Assembly: GCA_036362985.1 (NCBI GenBank)
Contig: JAYGXS010000007.1
Location: 18,447,320 to 18,511,319 of the forward strand
Source: Ligula intestinalis
Taxonomy: Eukaryota; Platyhelminthes; Cestoda; Diphyllobothriidea; Diphyllobothriidae
Direction of reading: 5' to 3'
Length of the DNA stretch: 64,000 nt
Position 1 is the first letter of the stretch. Every line of letters begins with the position of its first letter. The notes under the pieces were generated by a model, which was not told the DNA's origin, searched no databases, and was given only the letters and a program-made list of their open reading frames with translations. Shown here piece after piece: positions 20,930 to 31,620 of the stretch. A program made the position numbers and the translations under genes.

Positions 20930-22220
20930 CTGCGGTGAGAATGGTGGAAGGGGGAGGAGGGTGGTGGTGTGAGGTTTAGCGGGTAAATAACAATTCCCCT
21001 CACCACCCGCACCCACTTAAGGTAGCGCCGTTTGTTTGTTTTTCGTCTGATAGTGCTGATCGGCGTCATTAGAGAAGATTTTGCAGCGCCGTCACCGAAC
21101 ACGCTCTTGTCACGAACAGAACACACCTACTCAGACCGTTGAGATTTTACTCTGTGCGCCTGCAGTCAATTACGCCGCCGTGGCGGCACACCGCGTACTT
21201 GCACGGTTTCCGGCGCTCCCCCCCCCGCCTCTGGCCTCAAAGGAGTTAATGATGGTGTCACTGATAATGGATGCATTGCATTCACAATCATCTACGCGGG
21301 CGCAAACGCACGTACAACCGCACGCACGTCGTTGCCACGCTGCACGCCCAGCGACTGCTTAATTATCCTCCAAACCACCTCAGGCCAGGAATTAGTAATA
21401 TGTAGTAAACCAGTCATGTCCCATATATGCATCCTGGCGCTCGAGTGTCTGTGACGTGAGGGGAGGCGGTGGAGGAGGAGGTTGTCTGGGGACTTGGCAT
21501 AATACGCTCCCCCGCCGTGTCGCGTATCCGCGCGTGCCGTCGATTAGCCGCGTCGATAAAGGTGCACATACACACACACCACAGCCGCGCCAGTGAGTCC
21601 TCATCAGTCGGTTGGCGTGCGTGCGTGAGTGCAGTGCTGATTGGGGGTCCGTGTGTCGGCTAGCCGTGTTGATGGCAGAGCCGGAGACGTGTGGTGGCGG
21701 CGGTGGTGATTGCGCGGCATAAACACTCATCATCAGCCACATATACACGAATTAAAGTAATCACATCTCACTTTGCAGAATTCAGTTCACACCATCAAGA
21801 CTGCAGGGGAGTGGTGTGAAAAGGCGCGTGCAATGAGGAGATGAACAGGAGATAAGGCATTCACGAAATAGCGCGCATACTGTGGTTCGGAGCCATTTAT
21901 GAGAGGGTTAGGGGATGATATTGGCGGCGGCAGCTAAAGGGACTCGGCGCGATATGCCTTCGCGGCGTGAAACCGAAGGCTGGGGGAGGGCTGTGCAGGT
22001 ATTTAGCAGAAGGATTCGACAAAGAAACCAGGTGAGGGGTAGGAATCGCAATCGGTACGGACGCGTTGACACGGGAAAGAAGGCGTGATTTTTCACGATC
22101 TGACTGTGGTTAGAGGTGGAAGGATAGATCTCGGAGCGGGCAGACAGAGAGAGACCGCGAGATGCGTTCTGTAAAGCAAAGGGAGGGCAGCAGGAGCATA
22201 TACACACAAACACACTACTG
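20930..22220. promoter_or_regulatory. CpG- and GC-rich unique region
   Basis: Unlike its surroundings, this stretch is rich in CpG (for example 21160-21230 and 21500-21560), free of recognised repeats, and contains CAATTACGCCGCC and CTTAATTATCC sites. It could be a promoter or enhancer region or a 5' untranslated exon. Frames on both strands are low-complexity and none shows a domain. Confidence 0.25.
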
Positions 22221-22804
22221 CATGCGCTAAACTCGCTTAATTGTGACGACGGCTACGAGAGTGGGATATACATGTGTAGGCTGATATGGCGCAAAATTTG
22301 GTAGCTAACGAATCTGATATCCCAGTGAACAAACGGGTCCGTCCGTTCGTGTGACTCTTGACGGGGTCACCAGATGAGGCGGGGGGAGATTGGCTTCAGT
22401 AGTGTTGAACCATCAACACATCCTGCTGTCAACGAGTTTTTCCCGTCGAATCAGCGAAGAAGACTCCGACATTGCAACTTGATTGCCGCAAGCAATTACA
22501 AATGGAGATGGGCAATTGGTGGAAAATTTGATTGAAAAGGATGCGAATGCAATCGCTGTACAGGCCTTACGTTTAGTTTCATGCAACACTTGTAAAACAT
22601 TCATTGAGTCTGAATCCATTTTTTTTCAACAGACTGTTTAGTCTGAATGTGTTAGTCATTCAAGTGACTTCCAACGATTTGATTATGGGCAGAAAGACCC
22701 AGGCTGTGGGCAAAATTTGGGCAATCAGCAGAAAGGTATGGGGGGATCACATATGAACTTAACAAACCGCATTTTCTTGCAGTCGGACAAAGCCACTGAG
22801 GTAA
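22221..22804. other. No recognised gene
   Basis: No supported feature. Confidence 0.4.
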
Positions 22805-23230
22805 TCCAGCCAGTAGTTCAGTTGGTAGAACGTTGTACTTCAGTACAGAGCAAATCCCGGGTCCACATCTTAGGTTGATTGGGTATATTTATGTATGATA
22901 GTCAGAAACGCATAACCGAAAAAGACAAGGGAGCTTGGAATAGCCATTTTGGCTTATAAGTCGTAATAAGCTAGCTAAACCCAACCCCAGTGATGACGAA
23001 CCCCAAGGTCCGAAACCGCAAATTTTTATTTAGAAGTAAAACTTTTAACCACTGTACCACGGGGTCGTTGGCGTCCTGGATTCTATCGGAAACACGTACA
23101 ATGGTAGATATGAGCTCACCGATCAGCTACAGATCGAGCCCAATGGGCAGCCACTCACCGGCTTATATATTGTAGGCAGGTCTGATAGTGTGGGGCTCAC
23201 CAATTTGGGTAGGCAGCACATAGGTCCCCT
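22805..23230. repeat. Two SINE copies in inverted orientation plus linker
   Basis: A plus-strand copy (22805-22910) has an A-box-like TAGTTCAGTTGGTAGAAC and a B-box-like GCAAATCCCGG. It runs into a minus-strand copy (22920-23070) with its own tRNA-like head near 23040-23066. The linker at 23095-23225 (ACTCACCGGC... and GGCTCACC) resembles the one at 2880-2960. The tails of the two copies face each other. Confidence 0.6.
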
Positions 23231-23904
23231 TGCTCCACGGCGTTCGGTTAATGAATTCCTCCCTTTTTCTTCGTCTTTTTCGTGGAATGATGAAATTGAC
23301 ATTTAGATATATACATTTATCACAAAGTAATCTCGGTAATATTTAAAATACTTGCTAATGCCTCACATATCAATCATTCCACTGGTAATTTCCACACCTT
23401 TTTGTATTTTATTGCAGTTGAAAACTGTCTGGGTATATAAATCGTATGGCATGATAGAAAAAAAGTACATTATATCTCGAGTTTCCAGTATATAGTTGTT
23501 TTCTTCCTCTTATTCCTGATGTGGTAAAACAAACTACAGTTAAGCAAGTTTTACTACTGAATTTAATGGCATTAACGTCAGAAATTAGCAAAACAGGGGT
23601 TCTAAAATTGAATCCACCCTTCTTGTCTGAAAAGCAATGTGATTACGCGTACCTACCTGTACCTGATTTTCCTGGACGGAGGACCAATGTTACCGTTCCC
23701 ACAAGAGCTTTTTTTCAAAACTTTTCCTCCCCATATTAACGTTAGTTTACAGTAAAACATACGCAAGGATGAAAGGGTAGAAGAGAATGAGATCGGGGGA
23801 AATAGAAGAGAAGGGACCCAATGATGAATAGAGTTTGTTCCGTAACGTGATTGGTGACTTTTCCACTTCTATTTAACAAATTCAATTGCAATAGAATGGA
23901 AAAC
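23231..23904. other. No recognised gene
   Basis: No supported feature; frames near 23409-23739 are chance-sized. Confidence 0.4.
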
Positions 23905-24045
23905 AATCCCATGACTCAGTGGTAAGTAGTTGAACTTTTAAACACGAAGTTGCAAGTTCGAGCCTCAAAGTTGGGAATGACTAGCTGATGATGGCTACCA
24001 GGCCAGAGCTGATCATTCCAGTCTCCACATACTCCGACGGTACCG
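23905..24045 (+). repeat. tRNA-derived SINE
   Basis: The head has ATGACTCAGTGGTAAG near 23912 and a B box AAGTTCGAGCC near 23954. The tail carries the 45-nt hammerhead-like module at 23979-24023 and then loses similarity. Confidence 0.7.
23979..24023 (+). ncRNA. Hammerhead-like ribozyme module in SINE
   Basis: GACTAG, CTGATGA, TGGCTACCAGGCCA, GAGC, TGATCA plus TT, CCAGTC. Stem II pairs at least 4 bp (TGGC/GCCA) and stem I five of six. The core CTGATGA is intact but GAAA reads GAGC, so cleavage is unlikely. Confidence 0.5.
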
Positions 24046-25515
24046 CTATTTGCCTATAAATCCCATGCTGAGGGGTGGTTTAGTTATCGTGAGGCATGAA
24101 CGAGGATAAGGAAAAAATTGTATTATTTATAGGGCCCCCTAAACAGAAAATTAGGCCAGGAACGTCCCACGCAATTAATGAAGATAAACCTGTGATTAAT
24201 TACAGGAAGGGCGACTATACTCTCATCCCAACAAGAGACCAAACGTAGTCCAAATCTTAGCCCTAACCACATAAGTCATACTAAACCAAACTTAGTCAAA
24301 ATCTGACCGTAAAGTTTACCCTACGTTTCACCCTTGTTCTTATCATAAGTCTAATTTCGCCCAAATTTGCCGCAAAGATATCTGCATTTTGGACAGTTCT
24401 TGCTGTCATTTTCTGCAGAAAAAATACCGGAAAGATAAAATCACTCCTAATTCTTAAAGAGCAAACATAATAAAGTCTAGAATTAACTAGCTTATTAGGT
24501 CCTTGACAAATACGGCTCAGAGAATTAGTGTATGTCCGATGAATATTGAATAAACCACTGTACACAACCTTGCAATCTTCATTTCTGAGAGAATTTGGGC
24601 TGTTTTAAAAGCAAATTAACAGTATTTGTTATAATTTTAATTATTTTACTTGTTTTCATGCGCTTTTTCCTCATGCATCCATGTAGCTAGCCTCATTCAA
24701 ATGATTTTTAATGAAGCCCTTTTCGAACATTTTAGTTTTCTATGAAATTTTATCGCAATTTTGTTGGAAAATATCAGCCTAAGAATTGAACTGTGCCTCC
24801 TTTTTAAGAACTGTCGTTTCTTACTGTTTTAGGGATTTATAGGGATGCAGCCCAGGTGGAGTTGCATAACAGTGATTTTCTTGTGGAATGCACGAGTTTT
24901 TATGAGACAGCTTATCTACTGTATGAAAGTCTCCGGGAAACTAAAAATTTCCCTCGTGAGAATTCCCGATGCTTGTCCTCCAGTTTGTCGTCAGTCTATG
25001 GGTGGTCGACAAAAACACTTAACTAAGTAACCGTATCTAGCAAATGTTCCTACGGTGGACCGGCGCCCGCACCAATACGCGTTAATTGCATTTCATCATC
25101 TGTGGCAAAAAGTGGATGGCTATTTCTCCTTAAAGTTGAAATAATTTAACACGTCTGCAGGAAGCTTTCTACGCCTACCTTGAGGGGTACTTAAAGCAGC
25201 AAATAGCGCAGAAGAACAGTGTATGTCTGATGGCAATTCAACCACCACCGGCACCGAAGTTGCAGGGGCCCATTTTTGATCAAAATTTGCGGCCAGTTTC
25301 CAAGCCCTCCTATGGCTTGTTTAGCTATTAAAGGCATCTTGACTTACCGTGTTATCACCGCTGACTAGTTTGCCAACGAACTTTTACCATTTTACTGAAC
25401 GCTTTTGAAGATGCACTTTCGGAGGTCAGTAGCAACGAACTTCTAGATGGACTACCAATCAAGAATGGGAAAATAACTTGGCAACTTCTTGTTTAGTAGT
25501 TAACGTCAGCCAGCC
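24046..25515. other. No gene; degenerate CCCTAA-type patch
   Basis: At 24240-24350 words such as TAGCCCTAACC, ACCAAACTTAG and TTTACCCTACG recall the degenerate TTAGG arrays on the other strand. ACGCAATTAATGAAG and GTGATTAATTACAGG near 24170-24205 are homeodomain-like sites. No coding feature is supported. Confidence 0.4.
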
Positions 25516-25519
25516 ATAC

Positions 25520-25720
25520 CCAGCTTAGGACTGGATGGTGTATGAGTCCGTAGGGGGTCGGGGATTAAGCCCAGGATACGGGGCAAGAACAGGCCCATTT
25601 AACTTGACCAGTAAACGCATTTCCCGCGATCTTAGTATACCCGGTTGCAATCGAGAGGACAGCCAGTTCACCTTTTAAGTATAAAGAGTTAGATTTAAAG
25701 ACATTTACCTATCAAACAAC
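25520..25720 (+). repeat. Dispersed repeat family E, copy 1
   Basis: GGACTGGATGGTGTATGAGT...GGGATTAAGCCCAGGATACG...GCAATCGAGAGGACAGCC is matched in order at 27235-27400. The shared stretch is about 170-200 bp with many substitutions. No tRNA-like boxes are seen in this block. Confidence 0.5.
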
Positions 25721-25864
25721 TCCTGTTGGGATCACAGGTCATTCACATGTGGGGAATAAGCACAGTTGGTTGATGAAAACAGACAAACTCAGAGCAGCCA
25801 CCGTCAGCTGTCTTGCTCATTTCGGCACATCTTTGTTCCTACGTACCATAGATCGAATGTCCTT

Positions 25865-26059
25865 ACCAGCAAAGACAGGGGACACTTGGAAGGCCTATTC
25901 TGCCTTGTTAGGCGTCATCGGCTAGTGATACCCAACCCCAGTATGGCCGCGGAAATTGCTGCCACACCGAGATTTGAACTCGCGATCTCTCGCGTCAGGG
26001 CAAATGTCCTAACGCTTGAGCTACCAGCTCACGGTCTAGCTGGTATTAGATCGGGAATA
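25865..26059 (-). repeat. tRNA-derived SINE, first of tandem pair
   Basis: The minus-strand head is well preserved: TAGCTCAAGCGTTAGGAC (26006-26023) and B box GAGTTCAAATCTC (25970-25982). The body holds a hammerhead-like module at 25883-25927. The next copy, same orientation, repeats the module 322 bp away. Confidence 0.8.
25883..25927 (-). ncRNA. Hammerhead-like ribozyme module in SINE
   Basis: CACTAG, CCGATGA (U4 to C), CGCCTAACAAGGCA, GAAT, AGGCCT-like arm, CAAGTG. CACT pairs with AGTG, a different pairing from the GACT/AGTC of most copies, so both strands changed together. Confidence 0.5.
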
Positions 26060-26188
26060 TACAGTGGCATAGACGCGTACACCGATCTGTCAGAGGACCC
26101 ACTCGTCCCTCCATATTGCCTTTAGAGCTCTCTCTCTCTCTCGAGCCTCCACCGCGAGGCGGCTAGGATGTAGGCAGAAGGACATTAC

Positions 26189-26332
26189 CAGCAAAGACAG
26201 GGGACACTAGAAAGGCCTTTTCTGCCTTGTTAGGCGTCATCGGCTAGTGATGCTCAACTCCAGTATAGCCGCGGAAATTGCTGCCACACCGAGATTTGAA
26301 CTCGCGATTTCTCCCGTCAAGGCGAACGTCTT
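26189..26332 (-). repeat. tRNA-derived SINE, second of tandem pair
   Basis: Nearly the same sequence as the copy at 25865, with B box GAGTTCAAATCTC near 26291-26303, but the 5' part of the head is cut where the inverted arm starts. Confidence 0.75.
26205..26249 (-). ncRNA. Hammerhead-like ribozyme module with perfect stem I
   Basis: CACTAG, CCGATGA, CGCCTAACAAGGCA, GAAA, AGGCCT plus TT, CTAGTG. Stem I is a perfect 6 bp (CACTAG/CTAGTG), unlike the consensus GACTGG/CCAGTC, so it covaries. Stem II has GCC/GGC. The only core defect is CCGATGA for CTGATGA. Confidence 0.55.
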
Positions 26333-26455
26333 AATGTCCTTTTGCCTATATCCTAGCCGCCTTGCGGTGGAGGCTCGAGAGCGAGAGCTCTAAATGAAAT
26401 ATGGGGGGACGAGTGGGTCCTCTGACAGATATATGTACGCGTCTATACCACTGTA

Positions 26456-26880
26456 CCATAGATAATTGTGTTTTTGATTGCAGGGACGCTAAACTCAACC
26501 CCAAGACACAACTGAATCAGCTCGTTCCATAGCATGGTCGGTGTGTGTGCACGTCGAAGGATAGAAAGCATATGAGATTGAGAAGAGAAAACATAAGAAG
26601 AACACGCCACAGTGATCATTGGGAGAGAGTATGTTCTCGTGAAATGACCTTGAGCTTGATGTTGATGTTGAACTCGCGGAGCAGAAGAGATAAACAATGC
26701 AGAGCCTGTAGGTAAAGCAGATATAGGGACGTATCTGAGAATGAGGATGGATTGAAACACAACTGTGTTATACCTAGTTTCCTTCACTAAGCCAATGGTA
26801 AACTTCACCACCAGCTGGGACCAGGAACAGAAATACACGCGAGCACACGTGGCTTAAATGGTCCACCAACGGGGTCAATA
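26456..26880 (+). repeat. SINE-associated 3' body repeat, copy 1
   Basis: TCAACCCCAAGACACAACTG...ATAGCATGGTCGGTG...GAGCACG-like order matches 27595-27730 (CTGAACCTCAAGACACAATG...ACATGATCGGCGTGCGC). Shorter matches lie at 35490-35545 and 44315-44370. Because the last two directly follow SINE tails, this block may be the 3' part of a longer composite element. Confidence 0.45.
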
Positions 26881-27229
26881 AACTGGATCATGAGCACTTC
26901 ATTAAACCAAAGTATCTAAATTCCTCTCCACCTATTATTCGTTGTCATTTGAGGTAAATTTACATAATTGAAGCGAAGATGGACGTCCCAGACATAAATA
27001 AGAAAAAAGATTATCTCGGGAATCCTAGTTGTATTGTCCTGACATTTCAAAAGCAGACAAGCTTCCTATGGGTTTAGCAAGCCCCTGGCGGAGTTTCGTT
27101 TCACCGTGTTACCCACACACCACCTCCGGTCATTTTGACTATGTCTTGACACCGGACCCAGGTGGGTGAGCGAAGATCGAAATTCTACGCTAACCATAAT
27201 TCTACGCATAGTAGTCAGTGGCAACAAAT

Positions 27230-27835
27230 CATAGCCAGCCTAAGACTGAACGATGTGTGAGTCTGTAAGGGCTCAGGATTAGAACCAAGATACGGTAAGA
27301 ACAAATTCCTTTAAACCGTTCAGTGAATGAATTTCCCACGAATTTTCTTTTACTGATCGCAATCGACAGGACAACAGGCTCACTGTTCAAATGTGGATGA
27401 TTCAACTTAGAAACGCCTTAGGATCAAAAGGCCCGTGTTTGAATCCTAGATATTTTCCATCAGGGGTTGAGGATGGCTGAGTGATCACAGCAAATAGACT
27501 AACAACAACCAGTGTTGTCTGTCATCCTTTTGTCAGCATACTCGTCTATCTGTGTTGTACCGATTGCCGTGTTATTCCGTGCAGATTCTGTAGGCTGAAC
27601 CTCAAGACACAATGTTACCAACTATTCCCCTAACATGATCGGCGTGCGCCCTTCCATGACATATTTATATCGAAGAGTTGAAAGCCCGTGAGTTCGATGC
27701 AAGCAAATAGAAGGGGAACACGTAACGATGACGACTGGAGGAAGGGAGAGATTTTTGCTACAGTAAACAAGGGTTCCTTTTAAGCAACACCGTAATTTAC
27801 TGAACATAAGTAACTACTTATTTCATTGGGGTTTA
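27230..27835 (+). repeat. Composite repeat: family E, SINE remnant, 3' body
   Basis: Three recognised blocks follow one another: family E (27235-27400), a plus-strand SINE remnant with a B-box-like GTGTTTGAATCC near 27433 (27395-27550), and the SINE-associated 3' body (27560-27800). The order supports the idea that the SINE tail and 3' body travel together. Confidence 0.5.
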
Positions 27836-27849
27836 TATAAAAGTTAAGG

Positions 27850-27975
27850 ATAGCATTTTCTTTGTTTGTTTATTATTTATGGTTAGTATTTTTTAATTAG
27901 TTCAGTGATTGTAGTGTAGTGTATTTTAGTTTAGCTTATTTAAGTTAGGTTTTTAGTTTAGTTCTCTACATATAA
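27850..27975 (+). repeat. Low-complexity TTTAGT-rich patch
   Basis: Words such as TAGTGTATTTTAGTTTAGCT and AGGTTTTTAGTTTAGTTC recur. It is the complementary sense of the ACTAAA-rich patch at 57500-57955. Confidence 0.5.
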
Positions 27976-30164
27976 CAACTTTTTATCGATAACTAAAAGA
28001 AAACTTTGCCCCGAAGAATGGCCTTGGAATTAAATTCAGCTGTGTCGTGATTATCCCATCTTTCTAGAATTTAAACCTCATAAAACTGTTAGATGTGTCT
28101 GGGTCCCGTAGACTGAGCTGCTTCTTACAAGCCACCTTCATCACCCTCCTAGTCACTGCTTCTATTGCCGCAGTTGCAGGTTCTGTGATTTGCGTCCAGA
28201 GTAATCCCCCGAGATCTCCACCCTTGTTTCACTGTCAGCAATTGTATTAGATCCGATTAACAACTTAAGACGTTTGCTCCAGCGCAAAGAATCCTTCGGT
28301 CGTTTGATAAGGAACCTTTAGGTTACCTTCGGTCGGTGATCGATCCGAACTCTAAGTGGTGTGAGAGGTATGCTGAGGGTTCCAGATGTTTGAATGATAC
28401 CCTACAGTTCCCACCATAGCTATCTTTTCTCAGTTCATTTAGTTATTCTCATGACGTTATTGGAGAGAGTAAAATCAGTACCTTGCAAAAGGAACTCAAA
28501 GAGATTCCTTTAAAGAGGTCACTGAAGTCCTACTTTTTCGTTGGTTTCCTACGGTCATAGTCCAGGATTCACATCTGAAAATAAGGTGTGACTTTATGGA
28601 AGCCAAGCACGCACGGTTCTCTGTAAGAACTTTTATATGGGCACGACTAGTAGCTCGTAAAAATACCTTTAACAATTATTTACTTAGACATAAGGAAAAA
28701 TTTAAAATTTTCCACTTACCCACGTCAACAGTCACTAATTACGAGGGTTACATATTCCCAGTCTTCTATTCTAAAGTCTTTATTTTATATGTAATGACCA
28801 CGCATAATTACCAGTTCACGGAACGTTTCCACTCCGAAAATAAGCTCTTTATAACGTCTTTACTTACCCCCCTCCGTCACACGCGACACATTTTTCGCAA
28901 CAGAACTGAGATACAAATAGAAATATTGTTCACAAAACGTTGGTACTATAAAATATTTTCGATGCAGTCAATAAATTTTCGTCCGTGGAGTACTTTTTAA
29001 TGGGAAGTCAAGTAAGGCGAACGAACGTTTTTGATTTTTCATAATCAGGCAATTAGAAGAAGGGAGGGCAGATTTAACAAAAGTTTAAGCTACCAAATAT
29101 TAGCAATTAGGGGAGAGCTAAGCGCTGTTGGGAGATCTAAGGATCAGATTCTAGTCATAATTAATTTTTTTAACTCTACACTCCCTTATATTATTTTAAT
29201 TACTTAATAATGAATAATAAAAGACGTTTTTTTTCTAACTTGACTCTCTGAATGCTTACATGGGCATCATCGATGAACTAGTTCATAAATATTGGTTGAT
29301 TGGAAATTGTCTAAAACATTTACAATGGTATATTAATTCGAAATCCTGTAAGATTGCTACTTATGCGGCATGTATATTGCCCCTTATTCTCCATCTTATT
29401 TTTCCATAAGAAAAGGGTCAGAATATTAATGCCAACTTTTAGGTCATAGCAACTTAGCGAATTTGTAAGAAATGGTCTACACTATTTTCATATCAAAAGC
29501 AGTTATCGATACAAACGACAACGCGTGTTCCAGGAAATAGTTAAGGAAAAGTAGACGCGATCGCTAGCACAGTTTTAGTTCTTTCATTGTTAACCTTTGG
29601 GCGGCGTTATTCTACAAACTTGACTTCTGCTAGCTATGGGGTATGCGTGCTTTATATACCAAGTAAATTATTAAAAAGAGGAGGGGCCTCATTGGAAGAT
29701 ATGCATCTATATTACGACGTTCCAAGGCTGGTCTGACATTTTCAACCACTGTGTGTAGCTCTATTTACGTAATTCGTGTTTTGAGCGTCATTTGAAGCTA
29801 ATAGTTAGTTTGCCAGTGGTCGAAAGTCTCACTTCGTGATTCATTTTGCACATATAGTGGCACAGAGCCGCATTAGGATAGAGAATGCCGACGTGGTGAT
29901 TAGGTTATCATATTCCCTGGTTTTTGTAAATGGACGCTCCGCCTGTTGATCGCTTCTGTCCTAATGTCTCCAAAATGATAGTTTCAAAATTCAAGATATA
30001 TATTGAAGGTTATATCTAATCGGACTATAGCAAAGTCGTCTTGAGTCCACATTAAGTGCTCGAGGCACAAGCGTAGGGAGATGCTGCTCATCGCTTCAAT
30101 AGTGCTTTGTGAAATATTCGCTTGTCCCAGAATGTTTCCAGTGGGCACAAATTCCCCAAAAGCT
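27976..30164. other. No recognised gene
   Basis: Includes a 134-codon open frame at 28596-29000 with no recognisable domain, low-complexity AT-rich codons and no splice context. I treat it as chance. No repeat family is assigned. Confidence 0.45.
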
Positions 30165-30500
30165 TCAATTAATTTAAAATAATTGAGAATTAAGCACTAA
30201 AATGATAAATGCAAATTAATTGTTAGCGCGTTTGCAGGTTTTCAAACACTGACCTAAATGGCAGACTAATTTGAGGTCGCTGGCATCATGTACGCAATAA
30301 GTTACTGGGCGATAATCAATGTTCCCTTTGAATTGTCCTCGCTTGCATGGCAGAGATAATTACTCAAATTGCCCCCGCAACTCTTCCTAATGCGTAATCA
30401 CATAAGCAGCGCAGAAGCAATTACACGCCACCACCTAAATTATTGTCTATGAACTGCTAATGGCCGGAAGAGTAATTACAGGAATTGCTGGTTCAAAAAC
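30165..30500. promoter_or_regulatory. Possible conserved enhancer-like element
   Basis: Dense ATTA-type cores occur in complex, repeat-free sequence: CTTCAATTAATTTAAAATAA, GCAAATTAATTGTTAGCGCG, ACTAATTTGAGG, GATAATTACTCAAATTGCCC, AGAAGCAATTACACGCC and GAGTAATTACAGGAATTGC. This is the clearest enhancer-like composition in the window. The call rests on composition, not on conservation data. Confidence 0.35.
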
Positions 30501-31299
30501 CGAGTTTTAACTTACTCGCTTGGCCCTCACGCAGAACGCAAATAGTTCAGCTGTACGAGAATAGGCAAGTCTGCCTAAAAAATATACTATATTTGATTTC
30601 CCCTTCAGTGTAAACAGCTAGTCAAAGGCCGCCAGGGTGCGCTAGCACCACGAATCACCCATGAATACTGTTTCTACAAGGGCTTATTTTACTGCGGACA
30701 AGACTCTGGAACACAAGAGAATGGGACAGTCAAGTGTAGTTATTGTTAGGCGAAATGAAATTACAAAGCCATGCAACTTCCTGGGTTTGATTTGATCTTG
30801 AATAATAATAACTATGCCATACTTATTAATATATAGGCTAACAATACGTGATGTAACGAAAAATGACGACGAAAATTTGGATAATCCCTTTTGGGCACCA
30901 AAACGTTTTGTATTTGAGTTATTGATCATGTAGAAAAGGCAACTATTGAGGAGAAGAAGATGTGACCACTGTTACAAGAATTTTATTTGCCTGACATTAA
31001 GAAATCCGTTGCCGATCAATTGCCAGCGAAAATAGCACAAATTTTTATTTGGAAGAACTGTGTGGACTCAGTAGACGTCTACTTATCCACTCTAAACACA
31101 ACGTGGTTGAATGTATGCTTTGCTTATAAAGCCTAGTAAATTACAGATGACTCCCTGTCTCATGAACTGTCAACGGAAAGTCTGAAATGTGTTTTCAATT
31201 CGTACAAATTGCAAAAGTAAACTTATCTTTTTTATCTTGCCACCGGAGTGCAAGACATTTTTGTCATGGTAGGATTTCGTCGTTTAATTTAGCCTTATT
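30501..31299. other. No recognised gene
   Basis: No supported feature. Confidence 0.4.
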
Positions 31300-31620
31300 C
31301 TGATCGCCTGCAAGTAGTGTGCTCTGTAGAAATGACTATATAATAAATAGGAACATTTCTCAATGGTTTTCGAGGCTGTTATCAATTCAAATATATTTAA
31401 CGAAGGACTTACATGAAAACATTTTTTCTGGTACTCATATGGTAGCAAATTAAGCCTTATTCTATATTTTACACCTAGATAAAAGCTACCTTTGTTTTGT
31501 AAAACATTTCTAAATGACTAAGTAATGCTTAACCATACCGACTGTTGCACTTAAATTCAAGGTTTCATAACTAAATTCATTCAAAGAAGAATAACATATT
31601 CTCTACGGGCAGAAGCATGG
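31300..31620 (+). repeat. AT-rich repeat family D, partial copy
   Basis: TCAATTCAAATATATTTAAC...ATGAAAACATTTTTTCTGGT...CATACCGACTGTTGCACTTA matches 52340-52560 and 10690-10945 in order and orientation. No coding frame. Confidence 0.5.

Larger units (their letters stand above)
26060..26455. repeat. Inverted repeat (about 125-bp arms) around a SINE copy
   Basis: The left arm 26060-26186 and right arm 26333-26455 are reverse complements with few mismatches. They share CAGTGG.ATAGACGCGTAC, CTGTCAGAGGACCCACTCGT, and GCCTCCACCGC.AGGCGGCTA. The left arm is the linker normally lying between tandem SINE units. The 146-bp centre holds the second SINE copy (minus). The locus could fold into a large hairpin when transcribed. 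A short CT run lies at 26128-26142. Confidence 0.8.

Noticed and set aside
20752..21126. Open frames running through the N bases
   Set aside because: They exist only because the gap is translated as unknown residues.
28596..29000. 134-codon open frame
   Set aside because: No domain, no start context, AT-rich codon use and no splice context; within chance length for this composition.
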